From Closterium sp. NIES-65 (taxonomy: Eukaryota > Streptophyta > Zygnematophyceae > Desmidiales > Closteriaceae), in NCBI GenBank assembly GCA_948144175.1, contig CANXME010002055.1:62001-126000 (forward strand): DNA of 64,000 bases, in the 5' to 3' direction. Both the position numbers and the translations under genes were made by a program. Positions 11,501-23,500 of the stretch are shown piece by piece (within the stretch, counting starts at the first letter, position 1; the number at the start of each line of letters is the position of its first letter). Under the pieces are notes generated by a model. The model was not told the DNA's origin. It made no database searches and was given only the letters and a program-made list of their open reading frames with translations.

Positions 11501-14500
11501 GAGGGAGCGAAGGTCCTGACGATCGTACTGAGTAGAGAGGGTTTTCCAGAGTCCAGAGGAGGAGGTGGGACGAAGGTCGCGTTTGAGGTGGGAGGGGATG
11601 CAGGAGAAGATGATGGCGAGTGCACGACGATCAGCAATGCGCCATGCTGCAACATCCTTGTGGATCTTGCGAAGCTCCTCAGCATAGTCTTTTTCGTCTT
11701 GAGCGTAGGAGAGGAGGCGTGCAGTAGCATCAGTGTGTGCTGCTTCAGCAACACGGTGCGCCTCACGCTGGAGGGTGTAAGTGTCGCGAAGCCTGTTGTA
11801 AGCGTTCAGGTTGGCCCCCCAGCGATCCGGGTTGTCATCATGAACTGGGGCACGCGGGGGGTCGGGAAGAGGCTCGGGTGGAGGAGGGGCATTAGGGGGA
11901 GGAGGTTCAAGGGGAGGGGGGAGTACAGGTGGGAGGCCATTAGGGTGCTCGAGGACGACATCAAGAAGGCAATAATCTTGAATGATGACGGAGCCAAGGT
12001 GTGTGTGAAGCGTATCTTCAAACGACGCCCAGTTTACGGCCGTGGTGTCATGGAGGAGTTCGAGCTTGTCAATGGCTCCGAGCTCGATGGGAGTGGAGTC
12101 GTCCGCCATGAGGAGGTGGAGGGGAGGGGGTGACGACACCGGCTTGAGGGCGGGTGCGGTCAAAGAGGACGACACCACTTGGAAGGGTGGTGCGGTCACG
12201 TAACGTATGGTGGCGCCGGGTTACTCGCAGCTGCGTTTGTGTCGCCCGTGATTGCGCCTCGTGGCCCGCGGGTGCGCGTCCGTTCGCGGGTGCGCGTCCG
12301 TCCGCGGATGCGCCTCGTCGCTCGCGGGTGCGCGTCCGCCCGCGGATGCGCCTCGTCGCCCGCGGGTGCGCGTCCGTCCGCGGATGCGCCTCGTCGCCCG
12401 CGGGTGCGCGTCCGTCCGCGGATGCGCCTCGTCGCCCGCAGGTGTGCGTCCGTCCGCGGATGCGCCTCGTCGCCCGCGGGTGCGCGTCCGTCCGCGGATG
12501 CGCCTCGTCGCCCGCGGGTGCGCGTCCGTCCGCGGATGCGCCTCGTCGCCCGCGGGTGCGCGTCCGTCCGCGGATGCGCCTCGTCGCCCGCGGGTGCGCG
12601 TCCGTCCGCGGATGCGCCTCGTTGCCCGCGGGTGCGCGTCCGTCCGCGGATGCGCCTCGTCGCCCGCGGGTGCGCGTCCGTCCGCGGATGCGCCTCGTCG
12701 CCCGCGGGTGCGCGTCCGTCCGCGGATGCGCCTCGTCGCCCGCGGGTGCGCGGCCGTCCGCGGATGCTCCTCGTCACCCGCGGTAGCGCGTCCGTCAGCG
12801 GAAATCCGCCGCGGTGGTCGCGTCCGCCCTCGTCGGCGGAATGCGCCGCGGTGGTCGCGTCCGCCCTGGTAGGCGGAATCCGCCGCGGTGGTTGCGTCCG
12901 CCCTCGTAGGCGGAATCCGCCGCGGTGGTCGCGTCCGCCCTCGTAGGCGGAATCCGCCGCGGTGGTCGCGTCCGCCCTCGTAGGCGGAATCCGCCGCGGT
13001 GGTCGCGTCCGCCCTCGTAGGCGGAATCCGCCGCGGTGGTCGCGTCCGCCCTCGTAGGCGGAATCCGCCGCGGTGGTCGCGTCCGCCCTCGTCAGCGGAA
13101 TGCGCCGCGGTGGTCGCGTCCGCCCTCGTCGGCGGAATGCACCGCAGTGAGGGAGGAGAGGGGAGGGGGGAGGGAGCAGGCTGCCAATCGTAACTCGTGC
13201 GGGGGAGGCACGGGAACGTGCGTGAGTGCAAGGGGGGAGGGGGGCCGTGAAGGCGTACTAGCGCAACTTAAGCGCGAGTGAGAGAGGGGGGCGTGATACG
13301 GCACGCGTTAAGTGTGGTGAGACGGTGTTAACCGTTGTAGCTCTGATTACCATGTGAGAAAACGAGAGGAAGAACCATTGAATTCATTAGGAGAGAGGGA
13401 GGTATACATAGTAGTGCTAAGGGGGGAGGGGTTGGTTGGGAACCAAGCCAACATTATTGGCCCCCACCAATAAGTTGGGTTGAGGGATGATTGGGGGACC
13501 AATAATGTTGACCAAGTTGGTTCAACATTATTGGGGGGACCAATAATTCCCAACCCAACCTTGGGGCCAAGGTTGGAGTTCCAACCCCCAACTAGGGTTA
13601 TCCCTAGTTCTACACCCAAACTAAGTTTGGGTGGCTATCTCTAGCCTAAGCTTATAGGATTGATGTAGGTTACAATGAGGATGGTAATCTGACAATAGCA
13701 GTATGTGACTCGTGGCTGATTGTCGCAATGTGAGCTCCCCAACCCTTGTTCACTCGCACCATCCGCAGCGATGCTCTCGAGATGCAGGCCATAGCGGGTG
13801 AGTGAGGTCTGTTGAATGGTGGGGTGGGGCGTGCTGATGCACAGCAGCATGTGACTGAGTGAGCCCTCCCAACCCTTGTTCACTCGCACCATCCACAGCG
13901 TCGCTCTTGGAAGGTTGGCCATAGCGGGTGAGACGTGATGGCGGGCGAACTGATGGGCATGGGGGGTGGGTGGGGCGTGATCAGTATTTCAGCTGGCTGG
14001 CTTGAGATGATATGTGTCGACAGACCTAGTGACGACGACTAAGGCGGGAACATCCATCCATGCACACACCCACCATTCCCTTTCTACATTCCCCTCCTCA
14101 CACCGCAACCTGCCGACACACTTCAGCTTGCTGGAGGCAATCACCATCTACAGTGGCTTACTTTCTACACACACTCACACTCACACGTAACCAACCCCCA
14201 CGTCCTCCCGTCCCGTCCCCCCATCCCCCTCTCTCCTCTCACTGCAGAAGACCTGGTGACGCACTTCAGCTGGTTGGAGGTGATCACCATCTACAGCGAT
14301 GACGACTACGGCCGAAACCACCAAAGCCAAACCTACCCCCTTTCCCCCCACCCGCCCCATCCCTCTCCCCCCATCCCTCCCCCACTGCAGACCTGGTGAC
14401 GCATTTCAGCTGGTTGGAGGTGATCACCATCTACAGCGATGACGACTACGGCCGAAACCACCAAAGCCAAACCTACCCCCTTTCCCCCCACCCGCCCCAT

Positions 14501-17500
14501 CCCTCTCCCCCCACCCCTCCCCCACTGCAGACCTGGTGACGCATTTCAGCTGGTTGGAGGTGATCACCATCTACAGCGATGACGACTACGGCAGAAACGG
14601 AGTCAACCAGCTGGCAGTGCTGCTGGATAAGGTGAGCTGGCAGATGGCGTGAGCTGGTGGATAGGATGAGCTGGCAGATGACGTGAGCTGGCGGATAGGG
14701 TGAGCTGGTAGTGATTCCTTTTCCTCCAGGCGTCTGTGGACTTGATAAAGAGAGCATCATTGGAGTGACTTTTGAGAATTCTCAAAAGCATCCCACCCCC
14801 TGGTCGTTCTCGCTCTTGACTAGTAAATATTGCAACCCCCTAACCCCCCCTTCCACTCTGGTTCCCCTAGCCACTTCCCCCCTTCCCCCACCACCCTTCC
14901 TCTTCCCCCCACCAGGCGTCAGTGGATGGGTGAAGAGCATCGTTGTGCCTGCTGCTCCTTCACCCCACCCCCCACTCTCATCCCATCCGCCCGACCCTCC
15001 CCCTCCCCCTCCCCCTCCCCACCAGGCGTCAGTGGACATGGTGAAGAGCATCGCTGTGCCACTAGATGCCTCTCTTTCAGACATCATCGTGCGTGCGCCT
15101 GCTCTTACAACTTGTACCCCACCCTACCCGCGCAACCCTCTTACCCCCGCCCCGCTTCCACCAGGCGTCAGTGGATGTGGTGAAGAGCATCGCTGTGCCC
15201 CTGGACGCATTTCTCTCCGACATCATCGTGCGTCTGCTATGCCTTCACCTTATACCCCACCCCCACCGCCCAATCTCCCCCCCTCTCTCTCCCACCACCA
15301 GGCGTCAGTGGATGTGGTGACGAGCATCGCTGTGCCGCTGGACGCCTTTCTCTCCGACATGATCGTGCGTGCACCTGCTGCTCCTTCACACCACCACCGC
15401 CCACTCTCCCCTCTCCACCCTCGGCCCACCCCCTCTCTCTCCCACCACCAGGCGTCAGTGGACGTGGTGAAGAGCATCGCTGTGCCCCTGGACGCGTCTC
15501 TCTCCGACATCATCGTGCGTCTGCTCGCCGCTCAGAAGCTCGAATCCACCGTCTTCATCCTGCAGCTCAACCTCGCACTCATCGTGCCCGTGCTCACTGC
15601 TGGTATGTCACGTAGCTGACTGCTGTGTAGACTGAGTGCTGGTAGGGAGGGAGTGCTGGTGTGCTTGTCGTGTGGTCTAGGGTCCCGCTGTTGTCTGCTC
15701 GCCGCTCAGAAGCTCGAGTCCACGGTCTTCATTCTGCAGCTCAACCTCGCACTCATCGTGCCCGTGCTCACTGCCGGTAGGCTGGGTGCTGCTGTGTGGG
15801 CAGTGAGCACAGTATGATGAGTGCTGGCTTTGGTATGCATGTCGCTTGGTTCTCTCTTCTTCCTTCTCTCTCCTGCCTGCTCGCCGCTCAGAAGCTGGAG
15901 TCCATGGTCTTCATCCTGCAGCTTAACCCTGAACGCAGGGTTGAGCTCATCGTGCAACTCCTGCTCATTGCTCTACATGCGTCTACACTACATTGTTCTC
16001 TCTCTGTGTCAGCAGCGTCTCAAGTCGGCATGATGACGCCGGGCTACGTGTGGATAGCCACAGAGGGAGAGACGTCGGAGCTGGAGAACCTGCCGGAGCT
16101 CTCCACCCTCTCTTCCCATGCCTTCACCCCCCATGCCTTCTCCACCTCCCTCTCTCACAACAACAGCATCCGAGGTGGGCATGATGACGCCCGACTATGT
16201 GTGGATAGCCACAGAGGGAGTGGTGTTGGAGTTAGAGAACCTGCCGGAGCTCTCCACCGAAGGGATGATCAGCACACGCGTCCTCGTGCCGCCCAACCCC
16301 CAGCCTTGGGGGCTGGAGAACCTGTAACGAAAAGCACAGCAACAAACAAACACCTCCGTGCCTCTCTCTGCCCGCTCTCTCCCTCACCCGTGAGCAGCTT
16401 CAGAAGTTGGAATGATGACGCCAGGTTACGTATGGATCGCAACCGAAGGGGTGGTGTCGGAGCTGGAGAACCTGCCGGAGCTCTCCACCGAAGGGATGAT
16501 CGGAACGCGTGTCTTCGTGCCGCCCAACCCCCAGCTGTCTGAGTTTGAGCGCGCATGGCAGGTGGACGGGGACGTGAACATGACCAATGGTGGTGCGGCC
16601 GCTGATCAGGTGAGAAACGAAGGGAGATGGGGGGGGGGGGGGGGGAGAGGGGGAGGGGGGGGTGCCTCAAGAGCTGTCTGAGTTTGAGCGCGCAGACGGA
16701 TGGGGAGGGGAATGCAACCAACGGTGGTGCGGCCTTTGATCAGGTGAGAAACGAAGGGAGAACGGAGGGGGGGGGGGGGTTGAGGCGCCTCAAGAGCTGT
16801 CTGAGTTTGAGCGCGCGTGGCAGGCGGATGGGGAGGGGAATGCAACCAACGGTGCAGCCGCGTTTGACGAGGTGAGAACGAAGGGGGGAAGAGGGCGGGT
16901 GGAGTTTTGAGGCGACACCCACGACTCTCTCTCCCTCATCGCCTGCGCCATACACTCGCTGGTCTACCCCAAGCTGTTTCCCATTCCCAGCCCTTCTCTC
17001 TTTCTCACCCCTCCCTCCCCACCATTCTTCCCTTTTTGTTCCCCCTGTCACCCCTTTTCCCCCATGCTCCCCCCTGCGGACCACTCTCTACACGCTCTTT
17101 GCCTACGATTCTCTCTCCCTTATCACACACTCCATCCACGCGCACCTCTACCCCAACTCCCCGCCTTCCTTCCCAACTCTTCTCTCTCTCATCCCTGTCC
17201 CCCCACTGGTCCCTCGATCCTGTCCCCCTTTACCCCAAACCCCCCACTCCCCCACCTGCAGACCTCTCTCTACATGCTCTTTGCCTACGATTCCCTCTCC
17301 ATTATCGCACACTCCATCCACGCTCTTCTCTACCCCAACTCCCCACCCCCCATCAACGCCCCTCCTCCTTCTGCTGCCAACGGCAACGCCAGTGACAGTG
17401 GCAGCAGCGTTAATAGCACCGGGAGGCTGGCAGGAGCAGAAGCAGCAACAGGGGGAGTGGGGGCGGTGGCGGGGGGTACGAGTGGGGGAGTGGTGGGTTT

Positions 17501-20500
17501 AGAGCGGTGGCAAGCGGTGGAGTTGCCAAAAGGAGGGGGGGCGTCTACTGACCTGGCACGGCTGCTGGAGAATCTTGGTGCGTGCATGATAGGGAGTGCG
17601 AGTGAGTGCATGATATGGAGTGCGAGTGAGTGCATGATAGGGAGTGCGAGTGAGTGCATGATAGGGAGTGCGAGTGAGTGCATGATAGGGAGTGCGAGTG
17701 AGTGCATGATAGGGAGTGCGAGTGAGTGCATGATAGGGAGTGCGAGTGAGTGCATGATAAGGAGTGCGAGTGAGTGCATTATAGGGAGTGCGAGTGAATG
17801 CATTATAGGGAGTGCGAGTGAGTGTACGACCACCCACTCCCTTGCCATTCTGGCTCGCATGTGTGCTTCCTCCTCCTCTCTCCTTCTGTCTGAGGCGGAC
17901 CCTCTCAGATGGTTCGGATATTTTGTTTGCCACTCCCATCATGTGAGCATGGTTGCTGACTGGACGTGACTGCTGCGGTTACTCAGTAACATGCTAGTCC
18001 GTTCTCCTTGTTCCCTATGCCTTCACCTGTCCTCTCAAATGGTTTCGAATCTCATGTTTGCCACTGCCATCAGGCGAGCATGGTTGCTGTGTTTTGAGTT
18101 GACTCAAAAAGAAAAGACTGAGTCGATTCTGACGGGACGTGGCTGCTGCGGTCGCACTGCGACTTTTGAGGCGCCTCAAAACTCAAAAAGACTGAGCCGA
18201 TTCTGACGGGACGTGGCTGCTGCGGTCGCACTGCGACTTTTGAGGCGCCTCAAAACTCAAAAAGACTGAGTCGATTCGGACGGGACGTGGCTGCTGCGGT
18301 CGCACTGCGACTTTTGAGGCGCCTCAAAACTCAAAAAGACTGAGTCGATTCTGACGGGACGTGGCTGCTGCGGTCGCACTGCGACTTTTGAGGCGCCTCA
18401 AAACTCAAAAAGACTGAGTCGATTCTGACGGGACGTGGCTGCTGCGGTCGCACTGCGCGCTGTTGTTGTTGCCTGCCTTGCCTTGCCTGCCTGCCTGCTG
18501 TGACTCGACTGGCTGTTGCTGTTGTTTGCTGTGGTTGCTCAGTAGCATGCCTTTCCGTTCTCCTTGCTCCCTATTAATCTCTTCACCTGTCTGTCCCTCT
18601 TTCAGACGGTACAAAGCTCATGGCGGCTCTCACACGCACGACAATCGACGGGGTCACAGGGAGGTGAGCAGTGCATGCTAGTGGTGGCTTGGCGCTGTGC
18701 CCTGCACCAGACTGACAGAGGGTTCATACATTTATGTTTCCACGCTGCTCATGGCGGCGGCGGGCAGTCACACGCACGGCAATCGACGGACGTGGTCACA
18801 TGGAGGGAGGTTAGCGGACTAGCCAAGGTTTGCATTTCAGAGGCATCTTAAAGAGAGTCTGTGCAATGATACTGGTGGTGGTGGTGGTGGTGGTGGTGGT
18901 GTGCGTTGAGTTATGGCTTGAGACGAATAGCGAGTTTGGAGTGCAGCTTTTGCAGTCAGCAACAAGTTGCACCCTACAATCCTCCCACCGCACTCGTTTA
19001 AGGTGCCTCAAAAGTCGTTCAGTTCTGGATTGAGACGTCAAGAAGAGTGTTTGGACTGCAGCTTTTGCAGTCAGCAACAAGCTGCACCCTACAATCCTCC
19101 CACCGCCCTCCATCATTCACCCTTTCCCAGCCTCCCCCCCCACCAACAGAGTGTCGTAGGACGCACAGGGCGATCGTGTTGGCACGTCGTTTGAGATAGT
19201 CAATGCGGTCAATGCAGTCAACGGCAGGCTGTGCCCTGCGACATAATCACGCTTTTCCCCCATTTTCCCTCCCCTCCCCCACCAACATAGTGTCACTGGA
19301 CGCTCAGGGCGATCGCATCGGCATGCCGTTTGAGATAGTCAATGCGGTCAAAGGCAACAGACTTCACTCTACAAACCTCTTACCCCCTGTCTTCATTGGT
19401 CCATTCCCGTCCTCCCCCCCACCAACAGAGTGTCACTGGATGCACAGGGCGATCGCATCGGCACGTCGTTTGAGATAGTCAATGCGGTCAACGGCCGGCT
19501 GCGCTCCATTGGCTACTGGACCAAAGAGAACGGCCTCTCCTCCTCGCTCGAGGTGAGGGGAAGCACTCTAATAGTGCATGCATGCACGCACCCTATCGGG
19601 TACATTCAGAGCACCCAACTCCTCCACACCGCTCCTCCAATGGCCGGCTGCGTTCCATCGGCTACTGGACCACAGAGGGCAGCCTCTCCTCTTCTCTTGA
19701 GGTGAGGAATCGCACTTGTGCTACAAGTCTTGTAGTAATGCACCCAGCCCAGCTCCTCCGCACCGCTCCAACGGCCGGCTGCGCTCCATTGGCTACTGGA
19801 TCACAAAAAACGGCCTCTCCTCTTCTTTCGAGGTTAGGGGGAGTGGAGTTATATTACTAGCCTACTAGCTAGTGGTACTGGTACTCACACCAGCCTGCAG
19901 TGTTCCGTTTTTTTTTTTTTTTTTTAGTCGAATCGAAAGGTGAGGGTAAGTACGGTGATACTACTAGCTACTCACACCAGCCTGTAGTGTTCTTTGCTTT
20001 TTTCTTGTTAAATGGTTATTATTATCCTCACAAACGCGCCAGCAGGCGTTTTAGAAACCTTTTGCTTGTTTCCGAGTCAGCTTTCCGTCCCTTACAATGA
20101 TCCAGCTCTTTTCCCGTGTGTCACCCACACACATACCAGCCCTCATCGACAACCAAGGATTCCAGCCAATCGGTGCTGGCAGGCGTCATCTGGCCCGGCG
20201 GGGTTTCATTTGTGAGTTTCTGAATCACATTCTTGAGATTTTTCCAAAAGTGATGCACTTTCTGTGTGAGTCGCTCGCATCGCAGTTGCACACACATCTT
20301 TAGCTGAGTAAGGCTGAGCCAGATAGATACCACATACAGGTTACACGCATTTTTATCTGTCAGTCACTTTTCCAAATGTCATTTTACACACATTCGGTCT
20401 TTATGCGCTCTTCTTTTTTTTCCTTCGAATCCGTGTTTCTCCTGCCCGTCCACTTGTTCGTTGTTTTTTCCGCACAGCTGCCACGTGGCTGGTTCCCGCG

Positions 20501-23500
20501 TGCGCACACACCATTGAAAATCGCTGTGCCGTTCAAACAGGTAAGCTTGTTTTGTGCATGCAGTGCTCCAAACCCACGTTTTTCTCTCCGCAGGTACGAG
20601 TTCGGTATGTGACACGGCACGGCAGCCACGCTCTAACTTGAACCCGCCCCGCCCCACGAACGGCCCATCAGGAAGGAACCCATGAGTCGACTCCAAAGCG
20701 CAACGCCCCACGAACGGCCCATCAGGAAGGAACCCATGAGTCGACTCCAAAGCGCAACGCCCCACGAACGGCCCATCAGGAAGGAACCCATGAGTCGACT
20801 CCAAAGCGCAACGCCCCACGAACGGCCCATCAGGAAGGAACCCATGAGTCGACTCCAAAGCGCGACGCCCCACGAACGGCCCGTCAGGAAGGAACCCATG
20901 AGTCGACTCCAAAGCGCAACACCCCACGAACGGCCCATCAGGAAGGAACCCATGAGTCGACTCCAAAGCGCAACGCCCCACGAACGGCCCATCAGGAAGG
21001 AACCCATGAGTCGACTCCGAAGCGCAACGCCCCACGAACGGCCCATCAGGAAGGAACCCATGAGTCGACTCCAAAGCGCAACGCCCCACGAACGGCCCAT
21101 CAGGAAGGAACCCATGAGTCGACTCCAAAGCGCAACGCCCCACGAACGGCCCATCAGGAAGGAACCCATGAGTCGACTCCAAAGCGCAACGCCCCACGAA
21201 CGGCCCATCAGGAAGGAACCCATGAGTCGACTCCAAAGCGCAACGCCCCACGAACGGCCCATCAGGAAGGAACCCATGAGTCGACTCCAAAGCGCAACGC
21301 CCCACGAACGGCCCATCAGGACGGAACCCATGCTGCCGGAGCCGACTTTTGAGGCGCCTCAAAGGGATCGCAGCCTGCTGCTGAGCTGAGCGCGCTGACG
21401 GACCCTTGTGACTTTTGAGGCGCCTCAACTAACGACCCATCAGGGAAACCGTGCGGCCGGAGCCGCCCAGGTGCCTTCTGAGTCAGGCCTTCCTCGCTCG
21501 CTCTCGTCTGAGGCTGCCGGTCCAACAGGATAGCCTCCTGTTGCTATCTACGGGATTGACACGCAGTTCGTGCAGATAGCAGCCAACCAACGGCAGTTAG
21601 CAGCCAACCAACGACACCATCACTGGCTTCCTCTCCTTCTGCGTGGAGTTCTTTCGAATGCCCCCCCCTCTCCCTCCCCCCTTCCCTCTTGCTCTCCCCA
21701 TCTTCCTCTGTAAACCCTCATCCTTACCCGCAATAGGACTTCACGCTGTTTGTGCAGATCGCCACCAACAACACCATCACCGGCTTCTGTGTGGAGGTTC
21801 TCTCATATGCCCCTTCTCCCTCCCCTTCTTCCCTCTCTTCCTCCCCTAATCCTTCTCCCCACAACAGGACTTCACGCAGTTTGTGCAGATAGCCACCAAC
21901 GACACCATCACCGGCTTCTGTATGGAGTCTTTCAAATGCCCCTTCTCCCTCCCCTTTTTCCCTCTCTTCCTCCCCTTATCCTTCTCCCCACAACAGGACT
22001 TCACGCAGTTTGTGCAGATAGCTAGGGATGAGCAATATGACGAACTCCTGTTCGGTTCGCCTCGAACGTGTTCGAGGCGAACCGAACAGGATATTTTTTT
22101 GGCCTAAATTGTTCGGGGCGAACGTGTTCGGTGTTCGCCCGAACACGTTCGCCGTTTGCCCGGCTCAGCTCGCCGAGGCGCGTCAAACACGAACGTGTTC
22201 GTGTTCGACACGGGCCTTCGACAAACACCAATGTGTTCGTCGACAAAGAGGCCCGCGACCAATTTTTAGGTCGCGGGCCTTGGTGTTTGGGCTCAGATCT
22301 GGCCTTTCGCAGTTAGTAAAGTGCAGATCTAGCATTTTGCCATTGCTTAAGTGCAGATCGAGCATTTCGCCGTTGCTTAAGTGCGGATCGAGCATTTCGC
22401 CGTTGTTTAAGTGCGGATCGAGCATTTCGCCGTTGCTTAATTGCGGATCGAGCATTTCACCGTTGCTTAAGTGCGGATCTAGCATTTCGCCGTTGCTTAA
22501 GTGCGGATCGAGCATTTCGCCGTTGCTTAAGTGCAGATCTAGCATTTCGCCATTGCTTAAGTGCGGATCTAGCATTTCGCCATTGCACGCTGGCACTAGA
22601 TGGATGAAGCAGGGCGGGACTGGCTTGGGAGGTGGGGGGAGAGAATGTGCGACGATTTGAATTTTACTCTATATTGAATTTCCCCCTGGGCGAACACGAA
22701 CATGTTCGCCACGAACATGTTCCTGTTCACCTGTTGCAGCAATTCGTTCGCCTCCTAGGGCGAACGGCGAACACCTATTTTCACTCAAGTCGTTCGCCGA
22801 ACCGAACACTGTTCGGTTCGGCAGAAGGCCATGTTCGTCAGGGGGCGAACACGAACATGTTCGAGTTCGCCCCCTGCTCATGCCTGCAGATAGCCACCAA
22901 CGACACCATCACCGGCTTCTGTATGGAGTCTTTCAAATGCCCCTTCTCCCTCCCCTTTTTCCCTCTCTTCCTCCCCTAATCCTTCTCCCCACAACAGGAC
23001 TTCACGCAGTTTGTGCAGATAGCCACCAACGACACCATCACTGGCTTCTGTGTGGAGGTCTTTCGGGCGGCGGTGGGGCTGCTACCCTACACGCTGGACT
23101 TTGAGTTTGTGCCCTATGGCGTTGGCAACCAGTCTCTCAGCTACACCGACATGCTCCGACTTGTTGCAAACAAGGTGGGACGCTGGAACAAGGGATGGGA
23201 CATGCTTGGGTAAATAACCAGGGCTTGAGTTGAGTCTTTCGGGCGGCAGTGGGGCTGCTACCCTACACGCTAGACTTGGAGTTTGTGCCCTATGGCATCG
23301 GCAACCAGTCCCTGAGTTACACTGATATGCTCCGACTGGTGGCGAACAAGGTGAGCAGGAAGTGACAGAGTCAAGTGGATTGAATGGCAATGAATGAATG
23401 ACTTTCGGGCGGCGGTGGGCCTGCTGCCGTACACGCTGGACTTTGAGTTTGTGCCCTATGGCGTCGGCAACCAGTCTCTCAGCTACACCGACATGCTCAG

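Larger units (their letters stand above)
6179..13699 (-). mobile_element. Full-length Ty1/copia LTR retrotransposon in GLR intron 4
   Basis: Two 342-bp LTRs (6184-6525 and 13353-13694) begin TGTGAGAAAA and end GGTAATCTGACA in plus orientation, so each is bounded by TG...CA. They differ at two positions that I can see. A perfect 5-bp target duplication ATAGC flanks the element (6179-6183 and 13695-13699). On the minus strand a primer site TGGTAATCAGAGC abuts the 5' LTR; it resembles the initiator-Met tRNA site with one extra A. The order gag, protease, integrase, RT, RNase H is that of copia. It is young and almost complete, but the reading frame is broken in a proline-rich stretch between integrase and RT. 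Confidence 0.95.

Noticed and set aside
12154-13231. Several long open frames rich in Arg, Ala and Pro
   Set aside because: GC-rich 38- and 37-bp arrays inside the copia leader are open in many frames; no domain and they lie between LTR and gag.
20592-20602. An 11-nt micro-exon (GTACGAGTTCG) between GLR exons 20478-20540 and 22998-23174
   Set aside because: Splice sites fit, but including it breaks the phase with the next exon; without it the frame is continuous.
20379-21428. 349- and 235-codon frames of 18-residue repeats on both strands
   Set aside because: Products of the 54-bp array; both strands open because the unit is divisible by three.
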